Below are positions 1 to 7,724 of a stretch of DNA of 27,486 nucleotides, one piece after another; within the stretch, counting starts at the first letter, position 1, and each line of letters opens with the position of its first letter. The DNA is from an uncultured Kiritimatiellota bacterium (GTDB taxonomy: Bacteria; Verrucomicrobiota; Kiritimatiellia; RFP12; UBA1067), in assembly GCA_934675625.1 (NCBI GenBank), contig CAKURH010000051.1:1-27486 (forward strand), in the 5' to 3' direction. The notes beneath the pieces are model-generated. The model ran no database searches. It was not told the DNA's origin and saw only the letters and a program-made list of their open reading frames with translations. The position numbers and the translations under genes were made by a program.

Positions 1-80
1 TGTGATAGTATACTATAACATACGGCTGAAATCAAGCCCAGATCTAAACTTTTTGCAAAAAAGACTCGGTGCACCCCCAA

Positions 81-109
81 GTGACCTTTTCGCGGTTTTT
101 TAGTATAAT
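81..109 (+). promoter_or_regulatory. sigma70-type promoter of the pilC operon
   Basis: A -35-like GTGACC (81-86) is separated by 17 bases from a perfect TATAAT (104-109). It would give a leader of about 60 nt before the ATG at 178. That leader holds a GGGCCTGTCCC element (137-147) related to the dispersed repeat found elsewhere in the window. The start codon has a GGAGA ribosome-binding site. Confidence 0.6.
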
Positions 110-177
110 ACCCAACAAGTTGGGTTGGGCCTTGTCGGGCCTGTCCCGAAGAACACTCTGACCTGGAGAAAAAAAAC

Positions 178-1491
178 ATGGCGACATTTCAGTACATTGC
201 GAAGGATGCGTCCGGCGCGGAACGGCGCGGAACGGTAGAGGCGGGCGACCGCAGCGCGGCCATCGCGGCCGTGCGCGCGCAGGGGCTTCTGCCGACGGCG
301 CTTGGCGAGGTGAAGAGCGCGGCGGGCTCGGCGGCGGCGCCCAAGAAGGGCGCGAAGCCCGCGAAGGCCCCGGCGAAGAAGTCGGGCCTGAAGAAGGATC
401 TTCAGATCAACATCAAGCTGCCGAGCTTCCTGCGCGGGCGCATCAAGACGAAGGTCCTCACGCAGTTCACGCGCCAGTTGGCGACGCTCGTGAACGCGGG
501 GCTTCCGCTCATGCGCGGGCTGGAGGTCCTGAAGCGGCAGATGAAGGATCCGCAGATGGTCGAGGCCCTGAACGGCATCTCCGAGAACATCTCGGCGGGC
601 GGCACGTTCTCCGAGGCGCTGACGGCGTATCCGAAGATCTTCGACAAGCTCTACGTCAACATGGTGAAGGCCGGCGAGGCGGGCGGCGTTCTGGAAGTCG
701 TCCTCGGCCGTCTCGCGGAGTTTGCGGAGAAGTCGGAGAAGATCAAGAACAAGGTGAAAGGCGCGATGATCTATCCGTGCGTCGTTCTCGTCGCCGCCGT
801 CGGCATCACGTGGTTCCTGCTCGTCGCGGTCATTCCGAAGTTCCAGCAGGTCTTCAACGACATGTTGGGCGGCGCGTCCCTGCCGGCGATCACGGAGTTC
901 GTCATCAACGCCTCCGAGTTCATGCAGCACAACGGCCTCCAGATTGCGCTGGGCGTCGTCGCGCTCGTCGTCATCTACAAGGTGATTGGCAAGACGGAAA
1001 AGGGCGCCTACTTCCTGGACGCGCTCAAGCTCAAGATGCCGGTCACGGGCACGCTCGCCCAGCGGTCGGCCGTCTCGAAGTTCACGCGCACGCTCGGCAC
1101 CCTGCTCTCGTCGGGCGTCCCGATCCTGCAGTCGCTTACGATTACGCGCGACACGACGGGCAACCGCATCCTCACGCAGGCGATCCAGAACGTGCATGAC
1201 GCCGTGAAGGAGGGCGAGTCGATGACCCAGCCGCTCTCGCAGTGCAAGGTGTTCCCGCCGATGGTCGTCTCGATGGTCGAGGTCGGCGAGGAGACGGGCG
1301 CGCTGGCCGACATGCTCACGCGCATCGCGAACACGTATGACGACGAGGTCGACAACGCCGTCGCGGGCATGACGGCGGCAATCGAGCCGGCGCTCATCAT
1401 CGTCCTCGCGGTCGTCGTCGGCACGGTTGTCATCGCGATGTTCCTGCCGATGGTGAAGATCATCGGTTCCGTCTCCGGGGCGGCCGGCTGA
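178..1491 (+). CDS. type II secretion / type IV pilus inner-membrane platform protein, GspF/PilC family
   Basis: The 437-residue product is a GspF/PilC-type polytopic inner-membrane protein, the platform on which the assembly ATPase drives pilin or pseudopilin polymerisation. The N-terminus (MATFQYIAKDASG) is the usual GspF start. A basic Ala/Lys/Pro-rich linker (about 50-75) precedes two T2SSF repeats (about 95-220 and 300-425), each with the T-R-x-L-x-T-L-x-x-x-G-x-P signature (FTRQLATLVNAGLP and FTRTLGTLLSSGVP). Hydrophobic segments lie near 198-220, 253-268 and 400-430. Length is normal. The neighbouring ATPase and pilin genes are not in the window, so secretion and pilus roles cannot be told apart. 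Its stop overlaps the next start (TGATG). Confidence 0.93.
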   Translation: MATFQYIAKDASGAERRGTVEAGDRSAAIAAVRAQGLLPTALGEVKSAAGSAAAPKKGAKPAKAPAKKSGLKKDLQINIKLPSFLRGRIKTKVLTQFTRQLATLVNAGLPLMRGLEVLKRQMKDPQMVEALNGISENISAGGTFSEALTAYPKIFDKLYVNMVKAGEAGGVLEVVLGRLAEFAEKSEKIKNKVKGAMIYPCVVLVAAVGITWFLLVAVIPKFQQVFNDMLGGASLPAITEFVINASEFMQHNGLQIALGVVALVVIYKVIGKTEKGAYFLDALKLKMPVTGTLAQRSAVSKFTRTLGTLLSSGVPILQSLTITRDTTGNRILTQAIQNVHDAVKEGESMTQPLSQCKVFPPMVVSMVEVGEETGALADMLTRIANTYDDEVDNAVAGMTAAIEPALIIVLAVVVGTVVIAMFLPMVKIIGSVSGAAG

Positions 1492-1724
1492 TGGTCGCGT
1501 TGCAGCTCGGACGAATCGTCGGGGTGCTTGCGCTCCTCATCGTCGCGGCGCTCCTCGCGACGCCGCCGGGGCGGCTTCCGCTCGCGTTGCGCGGCGTCTA
1601 CCGCATTCTCCGCCGCGACCGGGGGCTGCCCGAGGCCGTGCCGTCCGTTGGCCCGGCCTCGACGGGGCGGCGTCTCTTGGCGTTCGCCCTCGTCCTCCTC
1701 GCCGCCGCGCTGGCGCTGATATGA
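1491..1724 (+). CDS. small two-helix membrane protein
   Basis: The 77-residue product has one hydrophobic helix near the N-terminus (about 8-25) and one at the C-terminus (about 61-77). A basic, Arg-rich segment joins them, so a short hairpin in the inner membrane with a cytoplasmic loop is likely. I do not recognise a family. The start codon overlaps the pilC stop and its own stop overlaps the next start (ATGA at 1721-1724), so it is probably translationally coupled within the operon. A role in the pilus/secretion apparatus is only suggested by position. Confidence 0.6.
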   Translation: MVALQLGRIVGVLALLIVAALLATPPGRLPLALRGVYRILRRDRGLPEAVPSVGPASTGRRLLAFALVLLAAALALI

Positions 1725-2428
1725 AACTGGAGAAGATCATCGACTGGCTGGACGCGACGCTGGATGTCGCGGCGTTTGACGACGTGTCGAACAACGGCGT
1801 GCAGATTGCGCGCATGGCGGCATCGCCGCGCGAGGCGGAAATCCGTTGCGTCGCCTTTGCCGTGGACGCGAGCGCGCGGGCGGTTCATGCGGCGGCCGAG
1901 GCGGGTGCGCAGCTGCTCGTCGTCCATCACGGCATCTCGTGGGGCGGCGGCATCAAGCGGCTCACGGGCGGTGTCTACACCGTCGTCAAGGCCGCACTCG
2001 ACGCGAATCTCGCGGTCTACGCCTGCCATTTGCCGCTCGACGCGCACCCGACGCTCGGCAACAACGCCCAGCTCGCGAAGCGGCTGGGACTGAAGAAGAT
2101 TCGTCCGGCGTTTTCCTATCACGGCCACCGCATCGGGCTCGTCGGCGAGGTGAAGGGGCGCACGGTCGGCGTCTGTTCGGGCGGTGCGGGTGCGTTTGCC
2201 GAGGAGGCGAAACGGCTCGGCTGCGACCACTTCGTCACGGGCGAGGCGGATTGGGGCGAGGTCATCGCGGCCGAGAACTGTGGCTTGCAGATGGACTGCC
2301 TCGGTCACTACGAGACGGAGGTCGGTGGCGTCCGCGCTGTCGCGGCGGCGATGAAAAAGGCCCTGAAGGTGCGGACGGTCGACTTGACCGAGACGCTGGC
2401 GCCCGTGCGCGCGGCGGCACCGGCATGA
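1721..2428 (+). CDS. Nif3-like dinuclear metal centre protein (YbgI family)
   Basis: The 235-residue product is of the Nif3/YbgI family, hexameric proteins with a dinuclear metal site and an unsettled function (often labelled GTP cyclohydrolase 1 type 2). Expected ligand motifs are visible: H69-H70-G71 in LLVVHHG, D107 in LPLDAHP, and H196/E200 in GHYETE. Length is close to the shorter family members that lack the inserted PII-like domain. It overlaps the preceding small membrane protein gene by four bases. Family assignment is secure; the physiological reaction is not known. Confidence 0.9.
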   Translation: MKLEKIIDWLDATLDVAAFDDVSNNGVQIARMAASPREAEIRCVAFAVDASARAVHAAAEAGAQLLVVHHGISWGGGIKRLTGGVYTVVKAALDANLAVYACHLPLDAHPTLGNNAQLAKRLGLKKIRPAFSYHGHRIGLVGEVKGRTVGVCSGGAGAFAEEAKRLGCDHFVTGEADWGEVIAAENCGLQMDCLGHYETEVGGVRAVAAAMKKALKVRTVDLTETLAPVRAAAPA

Positions 2429-2449
2429 TGCCCTCGGAACCGCGCGATT

Positions 2450-2464
2450 TGCTATAATACGGGC
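2450..2464 (+). promoter_or_regulatory. extended -10 promoter giving a leaderless purN mRNA
   Basis: TGCTATAAT (2450-2458) is an extended -10 element. Only ACGGGC lies between it and the ATG at 2465, so a standard transcription start falls on or next to the A of the ATG. No Shine-Dalgarno sequence is available. The same arrangement recurs before three other genes in this window. Confidence 0.65.
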
Positions 2465-3079
2465 ATGAAGAAACTCCATCTTGGTGTGCTCGGTTCTGGC
2501 GCCGGGTCAAACATGCAGTCCATCGTCGATGCGATTGACGCGGGGACGCTCGACGCGGAAATCAAGCTTGTGCTGGCGGACGTGCCGGACGCGAAGATCC
2601 TCGACCGCGCGCGGCGACACGGCATCCCCTGTCAGTATCTCGATTGCGCGCCGTGGAAGACGAAGCTCGAAGGCCCCGCCGAGGACCGCTGCATCGAGTT
2701 GCTGAAGGGCGCGGGCGTCGACACGATCGCCCTCGCGGGCTTCATGCGCATCGTCAAGCCCAAGCTGCTCGCGGCGTTCCCGAACCGCGTCCTCAACATC
2801 CATCCCGCGCTGCTGCCGGCGTTCCCCGGCGTCCACAGCTGGACACAGGCGCTCGACTATGGCTGCAAGGTCGCGGGCGTGACGGTGCATTTCGTCGATG
2901 CGGGCACGGATTCCGGGCCGATTCTCGTGCAGAAGGCCGTGCCGGTTCTGGAGGACGACACGCCGGAGACACTGCACGCGCGCATTCAGGTTCAGGAGCA
3001 TCTCGCCTTCCCGGAGGCGCTGAACATTCTCGCGAAGGGGAACTACACGATTGAGGGGCGTCGCGTGCGGATCGGTTGA
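2465..3079 (+). CDS. purN: phosphoribosylglycinamide formyltransferase (GART)
   Basis: The 204-residue product matches 10-formyltetrahydrofolate-dependent GAR transformylase, the third step of de novo purine synthesis in the cytoplasm. The N-terminal phosphate-binding loop is GSGAGSN (10-16). Catalytic residues are present: N111 and H113 in NIHPALLPAFPG, and D149 in VDAGTDSGPI, equivalent to N106/H108/D144 of the E. coli enzyme. Length is typical. The start follows an extended -10 box by six bases. The Rrf2 regulator starts 38 bases downstream. Confidence 0.95.
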   Translation: MKKLHLGVLGSGAGSNMQSIVDAIDAGTLDAEIKLVLADVPDAKILDRARRHGIPCQYLDCAPWKTKLEGPAEDRCIELLKGAGVDTIALAGFMRIVKPKLLAAFPNRVLNIHPALLPAFPGVHSWTQALDYGCKVAGVTVHFVDAGTDSGPILVQKAVPVLEDDTPETLHARIQVQEHLAFPEALNILAKGNYTIEGRRVRIG

Positions 3080-3116
3080 GCGCGACGCAGTTGCGAGCTT
3101 GCGAAGGGACGACGGT

Positions 3117-3608
3117 ATGTCAGGGAAAGCCAAGAGTTCATCCACATCGTGTGCGCAAAAGGCGCTGAAGGTGTCCGCCAAGGCGCGCTATGCGCTGCGG
3201 ATCCTGCTGGACGTGGCGGCGCATGCGTCGACGGAGACGCCCCGCACGGGCGCGGCAATCGCCAAGGCACAGCAGATTTCCGAGAAATTCCTCTCGCGCA
3301 TCGTCGTGACGCTTCGCGAGAAGGGGATGCTGCGCAGCGTGCGCGGCAACGTCGGCGGCTTCCAGCTCGCGATGAGCCCCGACGACATCCGCCTGTTGGA
3401 TGTGGTGGAGGCCGTCCAGGGACCGCTGGCCATTCTCGACTGCCTCGCGCCGGACGCGCCGCCGTGTCCGCGTCAGGCGACGTGCCTCGCGCGGCGCGTG
3501 TGGGCGGACGTCAACGCCGCGTTCGCGACCACGCTGGCGAAGGTCACGCTCGCGTCGATTCTGCGGCGCGAGCCAAACGCCGCCCAGACGCTCGACTACT
3601 GCATTTGA
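3117..3608 (+). CDS. Rrf2-family transcriptional regulator with three conserved-type cysteines
   Basis: The 163-residue product is an Rrf2/IscR-type winged-helix regulator. The wHTH (about 20-90) includes YALRILLDVA and the recognition region GNVGGFQLA. A C-terminal cluster C-x7-C-x5-C (about 108-125, in DCLAPDAPPC and ATC) matches the position of Fe-S ligands in IscR/NsrR, so redox or Fe-S sensing is plausible but unproven. I chose ATG 3117 because GAAGGGA lies just upstream. An in-frame start at 3051 would overlap purN and add residues unlike the family. Target genes are not evident. Confidence 0.88.
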   Translation: MSGKAKSSSTSCAQKALKVSAKARYALRILLDVAAHASTETPRTGAAIAKAQQISEKFLSRIVVTLREKGMLRSVRGNVGGFQLAMSPDDIRLLDVVEAVQGPLAILDCLAPDAPPCPRQATCLARRVWADVNAAFATTLAKVTLASILRREPNAAQTLDYCI

Positions 3609-3621
3609 GGAGGGTGCGCAC

Positions 3622-4044
3622 ATGAGTCAGAAGACAGGAGCCGTGGGCTTGATGATGATGGGCATTGCCCTTTTCGCGCTGCTGGCGGGCTGTGCCGTCG
3701 AGCGGCGGTATGCGGTCGTGCCCGAGCGGAACCAGGTGCTGCACGCCGACAGCGGCGACCGTTTCATTTTTGACCTCAAAGAGAACATGACGACGGGCTA
3801 CGCATGGTGCGCGACGTGCGACGATGCGGACGTAGACGTGTCGATCCGTCATGTCGCCGGCGTTTCGGATAACGGGCGCGTGGGCGTGCCCGGCACGGCC
3901 GAAGTCCAGATTCGCGTCCATCGCGGCTACGACGGGCCGTCGAAGATTCGCTTTTTGTACAAGCGCGACTGGGAGAAGAAGCCGCTGAAGGAATTCACCA
4001 TCACCCTCTACAAGCGCACGGGCGACCGGGCGTTCTGGAAATGA
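3622..4044 (+). CDS. chagasin-like (inhibitor family I42) lipoprotein
   Basis: The 140-residue product has a signal peptide ending in the lipobox LLAGC (lipidated Cys24), so it should be a periplasm-facing lipoprotein. The mature part resembles the chagasin/I42 cysteine-protease inhibitor fold. The second-loop signature N-x-T-T-G-Y is present at 55-60 (NMTTGY), a Gly-rich loop GVPGT follows, and an R-D-W-E stretch near the C-terminus takes the place of the usual R-P-W. These three loops form the inhibitory wedge in characterised members. A strong GAGGAGGG site precedes ATG 3622. Its stop overlaps rdgB. The target protease is not in the window. Confidence 0.78.
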   Translation: MSQKTGAVGLMMMGIALFALLAGCAVERRYAVVPERNQVLHADSGDRFIFDLKENMTTGYAWCATCDDADVDVSIRHVAGVSDNGRVGVPGTAEVQIRVHRGYDGPSKIRFLYKRDWEKKPLKEFTITLYKRTGDRAFWK

Positions 4045-4616
4045 CGCACATGAAGAAGAAACTGTTTGTCGCGACGCACAACGCGCACAAGGTCCGCGAG
4101 ATTGCGGCCATCCTGCCGGACTTCGAGATTCTTGCGGACGATCCGGCGGGCGTTGAGGAGAACGCGCCCGACTTCGTCGGCAACGCCCTCATCAAGGTGC
4201 GGGCGATTGCCGCGCGCCATCGCGGCGACTGGTGTCTCGCGGACGATTCGGGGCTGGAGGTCGCCGCGCTCGGCGGCGCGCCGGGCGTCCGCAGTGCGCG
4301 CTACGCGGGCGAGCCGTCGAACACGCCGGCGAACAACGCGCTGCTGCTGAAGAACCTCACGGGCGTCGCCGACCGTCGCGCGAACTTCACCTGCGCGATC
4401 GCGCTCGTCGCGCCGGACGGCACGGAGCACACGGTCGAGGGCAAGTGCTTTGGCACGATCGCCGAACGGCCGTCGGGCGCGGCCGGGTTCGGCTACGATC
4501 CGCTCTTCGTGCCGGACGGTTCCGCGCAGTCGTTCGCCGAGCTTTCGGCGGACGAGAAGAATGCGATTTCGCATCGCGGCCGTGCCCTCGCGGCGGCGAA
4601 GAAGATTCTCCGATGA
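4041..4616 (+). CDS. rdgB: XTP/dITP diphosphatase (non-canonical purine NTP pyrophosphatase)
   Basis: The 191-residue product is a HAM1/RdgB family house-cleaning enzyme that hydrolyses dITP/XTP to the monophosphate and pyrophosphate. Signatures are THNAHKVREI at the N-terminus, DDSGLEV with the catalytic acidic residues, SARYAGE, GFGYDPLFVP and the C-terminal SHRGRAL. ATG 4041 overlaps the upstream stop (ATGA). An alternative start three codons later (ATG 4050) is equally possible. The 3' end overlaps the following DUF21-CBS gene. Assignment is secure. Confidence 0.95.
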   Translation: MTHMKKKLFVATHNAHKVREIAAILPDFEILADDPAGVEENAPDFVGNALIKVRAIAARHRGDWCLADDSGLEVAALGGAPGVRSARYAGEPSNTPANNALLLKNLTGVADRRANFTCAIALVAPDGTEHTVEGKCFGTIAERPSGAAGFGYDPLFVPDGSAQSFAELSADEKNAISHRGRALAAAKKILR

Positions 4617-5869
4617 TTCTCCTTCTCGTTGTCCTCTTGGCCCTCTCGGCGTTCTTTTCGAGTGCCGAGACAGTCCTGTTCTCCCTGACGGGCGCGCAGC
4701 GCGCGCGGATCAAGGCGCGGAGCGCGCAGGCTGACCGCCTGATCGCCGGGGCGCTCGCCGACAAGGCGATCCTCTTCTCGACGCTCCTCGTCGGCAACAC
4801 GTTCGTCAACTTCGCGATCGCGACGCTTGGCTACCGGCTCTTCGCGCGCTGGATTCCCGGCTCGGCGTGGCTCGCCGTCCCGACGATGACGGTGCTTCTG
4901 CTCGTCTTTGGCGAAATCACGCCAAAGCGGCTCGCGCTCAAGTTCGCCGAACCGCTCGCGCCGACCTATGCCATACTGCTCGGGTTCTGGCGGCGGGTCC
5001 TCACGCCGTTCAATGTCGTGTTGCGCTTCACGTCGCGTGCGTTCGGCCCGGCGCTCGAACGCGAACGCCGCGCCCTGTCGGACGAGGAGCTGATTTCCGT
5101 CCTGGAGTCGGCCGTCGAGCGCGGCGAAGTGTCCGCCAAGGATTCCGAGATGGTCGAGGGCGTGCTGCGGCTTTCCGAGCTTTCCGCGAATGACGAGATG
5201 ACGCCGCGTGTGGACATCGAGGGCTTCGACTTGACGCGCGGCGGCGAGGCGGAACGCGCGGCATTTGCCCGCACGGCGAAGCACCACTACCTGCCCGTCT
5301 ACCGGCGGACGCCCGACACGATCGAAGGCGTGCTCGTGCGCGAGACGGGCGCGGTCGAGGATGCGCTCTTCGTGCCCGAGACCGTCACGCTCGACGACCT
5401 GCTCGTCACGTTCGCGAAGAGCCGCAAGCCGCTCGCGGTCGTCCTGGACGAATACGGCGGCACGGCCGGCATCATCACGCCGAACGACATCCTGGAGCTC
5501 ATCGTCGGCCCTGGCGTCTTCGGCAGTTCCGCGAACGAGGAGCCGCAGATTGTGCAGAAGGGGCCGAACGTCTGGGAGATCGACGCGCGCGCGTCGCTGG
5601 ACGAGATCAACCGCGCGCTCGACGTCGAGCTGGAGGCGGAGGACGCCGACCGGCTCTCCGGTTGGGTGCAGTTCCACGCCGAGCGCATTCCGCACGTCGG
5701 GCAGGAGATCGAGGCGGACGGCTGTCGCGCGACCGTCCTCAAGCGCCGCCACCGCCGCGTCACGCTCGTGCGGCTCGAAGTCCTTGCGCGCGAGACGGAA
5801 GACGACGATGCGGCGATTCTCGCGGAAACCGACGAGGCCGTCGAGCGGACGGAGGAGGACGACGCATGA
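4613..5869 (+). CDS. DUF21/CNNM-CBS-CorC_HlyC membrane protein (HlyC/CorC-type, putative metal transport)
   Basis: The 418-residue product starts at ATG 4613, overlapping the rdgB stop. Domain order is an N-terminal DUF21/CNNM membrane domain (about 1-165) with FFSSAETVLFSL and GEITPKRLAL, then CBS-pair regions (about 190-325) including VVLDEYGGTAGIITPNDILE, then a C-terminal CorC_HlyC domain (about 335-400, DRLSGWVQF). The family includes PaeA/CorC and CNNM proteins, linked to Mg2+ efflux or polyamine handling; the substrate here cannot be read from sequence. An acidic tail ends the protein. It overlaps a second DUF21 protein, so the two may form a heteromer. Confidence 0.9.
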   Translation: MILLLVVLLALSAFFSSAETVLFSLTGAQRARIKARSAQADRLIAGALADKAILFSTLLVGNTFVNFAIATLGYRLFARWIPGSAWLAVPTMTVLLLVFGEITPKRLALKFAEPLAPTYAILLGFWRRVLTPFNVVLRFTSRAFGPALERERRALSDEELISVLESAVERGEVSAKDSEMVEGVLRLSELSANDEMTPRVDIEGFDLTRGGEAERAAFARTAKHHYLPVYRRTPDTIEGVLVRETGAVEDALFVPETVTLDDLLVTFAKSRKPLAVVLDEYGGTAGIITPNDILELIVGPGVFGSSANEEPQIVQKGPNVWEIDARASLDEINRALDVELEAEDADRLSGWVQFHAERIPHVGQEIEADGCRATVLKRRHRRVTLVRLEVLARETEDDDAAILAETDEAVERTEEDDA

Positions 5870-6513
5870 TGGTGTTTCTGCTGATTCTGGTTGCGCTGCT
5901 CGCGCTCGCATGGTCGGCGTTCTGTTCGGGCGCGGAGACGGGCTTCCTCTCGGTGAGCCGCGAGCGCATCCTGCACCTCGCGCACGAGGGCGGACGCAAG
6001 GCGAAGAAGGTTCAGCGCGCCTTGCAGGACATGGGGCGCACGACGACGACGATCCTCATCGGCAACAACCTCGCGAACGTCACCTACTCGGCGGCGACGG
6101 CGGCGCTGTCGGTGCGGCTTTTCGGCGAGAGCGCGACGGGGCGCGCGGTCTGGAGTTTTCTCGCGGCGTTCACGGTGCTCTACACGTCCGAGTTCATGCC
6201 GAAGCTTCTCTGCGCGGCGCGTCCGCTTCGGCGCATCCTCCGGCTTGCGGGCGCCTACGAGGTCATGGCGCGGCTCCTCTCGCCGCTGACGGCGCTCGCG
6301 CTGTGGTTCACGGATCTCTTCGTGCCGCAGAAGGAGGTCGCGCGGGAGAAGCTGACGGCGAACGACCTCCTGCGCATCCTGCAGGACCGCAAGGACGGCG
6401 TGTGCCTCTCGGATTTCGAGTCGGCGCTCATCACGCGCCTCGTCGTCCTGCGCGCGAAGGGCCAGCCGATCACGCCGGAGGCGATTCTCTCGGCGTTGCG
6501 CGAAGCCGACTAG
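5866..6513 (+). CDS. second DUF21/CNNM membrane protein lacking a full CBS module
   Basis: The 215-residue product carries the DUF21/CNNM transmembrane domain (FCSGAETGFLSVSRER, GNNLANVTYS, and SEFMPKLLCA in place of the usual GE-x-x-PK). After about residue 150 only a short C-terminal region remains, with no recognisable CBS pair or CorC_HlyC domain. ATG 5866 overlaps the stop of the larger homologue. Paired DUF21 genes of this kind are familiar in bacterial genomes, and partnership is inferred. The stop codon shares the CTAG at 6510-6513 with that of the convergent metallophosphatase gene. Confidence 0.85.
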   Translation: MMVFLLILVALLALAWSAFCSGAETGFLSVSRERILHLAHEGGRKAKKVQRALQDMGRTTTTILIGNNLANVTYSAATAALSVRLFGESATGRAVWSFLAAFTVLYTSEFMPKLLCAARPLRRILRLAGAYEVMARLLSPLTALALWFTDLFVPQKEVAREKLTANDLLRILQDRKDGVCLSDFESALITRLVVLRAKGQPITPEAILSALREAD

Positions 6514-7634
6514 CGCGGTGCGGCGGTCGGGGCGAACGCGGCGAGGCGGGGCGCGTCCGCCGCTGTCGTCTTTCGGACGGTGAAGATTGCCGCGCAGGCG
6601 CCTTCGGGAATCTTGTGCGCCTGCCGATACGACTCCTTGATTGTCCGGTGAAACGGTGCACCGATCCGGTGTCCGTTCGGGTCGCGGAACTCGATCGTCA
6701 GCTCGGCCGGCCCGGACGCGAGCCGCAGGTTGGCGCGCACCTTGCGGTCGTCGGGCTTGAGCGTCAGCTCCTTGCGGGCGAGCAGAAGGGCGGGGTCTTC
6801 GGGTTTCTCCACTTCGACGACCTTTGTCTCGGTCACGGTCTTCGTCACGGTGCGCGTGGCCGGCTTCGAGACGAAGGCCAGCAGGGCGGCGAGCGCCGCC
6901 GCCCCTAGCGCAACGGCGGCGAGGAGAATCCGCCGCCGCGTCCCCTTGGCCTTGCCGCGCGCCATGACGGACGCGACGGAAAACGGCAGAAAGCGGAATT
7001 CGACCGTCCGCGCGGCGGAGTCGTAGAGGACGTAGGACGAGTGGCAGACGCCGTTTGCCTCGCGCGGATAGCCGACGGAGCCGGGGTTGACGATGTAGCG
7101 CTTGTTCGGCTCCAGCGCGAAGTCCTGCGGGCCCGTGAGATGCACGGTTCCGCTGTCGCCGACGACGGCAAGCGCCGGGACGTGCGTGTGTCCGACGAAC
7201 ATCAGCTGGGCGTCCGTGGCCGCGAAGTTCGCGGCGGCGCCCTCGGCGTCGTCGACGTAGTAGAACTTCGGCGGATCGACGAAGTCGCCGTGCGCGGCAA
7301 TCGCGCCGTCGAGTTCGCAGGTGTAGGGAAGGGACTTCAGCCACGCGAGGTCGGCGGACGACAGGATCTCGCGATGGCGCGTCACGGCATCGGCGGCGAG
7401 GCCGTTGAACGACTCCGCCGAGCCGCGCCCGGAGACCGCGTCATCGTGGTTGCCCGCGAGGACAACGGCCACGGTCGCGCGCAGGCGCGCAACGGTTTCG
7501 GACGGCAGCGGGCCGTAGCCCACGACATCGCCGAGGCAGACGATGCGCGCCGCGCCGTTCTGTGCGGCATCGGCGAGCGCGCGGTCAAGCGCCTCGGCGT
7601 TGGCGTGGATGTCGGAGAGGATGGCGTATTTCAT
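6510..7634 (-). CDS. YfcE-like metallophosphoesterase with a membrane anchor and C-terminal domain
   Basis: The 374-residue product begins with a complete calcineurin-like phosphoesterase domain (1-220): D8/H10 in SDIH, GDVVGYG (35-41), GNHD (61-64), H115 and GHTH (148-151), the dimetal-binding set. A basic stretch and one transmembrane helix (about 235-255) follow. Then comes a Thr/Val/Lys-rich linker and a small domain of about 90 residues that I do not recognise. With positive charges before the helix, the enzyme would be cytoplasmic and the tail extracytoplasmic. The family hydrolyses phosphodiesters or dinucleotide polyphosphates; the substrate here is unknown. It lies divergent to the EamA gene. 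Confidence 0.85.
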   Translation of the reverse strand: MKYAILSDIHANAEALDRALADAAQNGAARIVCLGDVVGYGPLPSETVARLRATVAVVLAGNHDDAVSGRGSAESFNGLAADAVTRHREILSSADLAWLKSLPYTCELDGAIAAHGDFVDPPKFYYVDDAEGAAANFAATDAQLMFVGHTHVPALAVVGDSGTVHLTGPQDFALEPNKRYIVNPGSVGYPREANGVCHSSYVLYDSAARTVEFRFLPFSVASVMARGKAKGTRRRILLAAVALGAAALAALLAFVSKPATRTVTKTVTETKVVEVEKPEDPALLLARKELTLKPDDRKVRANLRLASGPAELTIEFRDPNGHRIGAPFHRTIKESYRQAHKIPEGACAAIFTVRKTTAADAPRLAAFAPTAAPR

Positions 7635-7646
7635 TGTGACGCGGAC

Positions 7647-7652
7647 ATTATA
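7647..7652 (-). promoter_or_regulatory. -10 element of the metallophosphoesterase gene
   Basis: Read on the minus strand, TGATATAAT ends 12 bases before the ATG, giving a leader of roughly five to seven bases. It has the extended -10 form seen repeatedly in this window. Confidence 0.6.
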
Positions 7653-7724
7653 TCAAAAATGAGCGCCGAGAAAATGGTATCATATCCGGCCCAAAGGCCT
7701 AAAGAAGAAAGGAGAGGGTTCTGA

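Noticed and set aside
4493..7344. Long minus-strand open frames (472 and 681 codons) opposite the DUF21 genes
   Set aside because: They are antisense shadows of genes with clear domains on the other strands and carry no recognisable motif.
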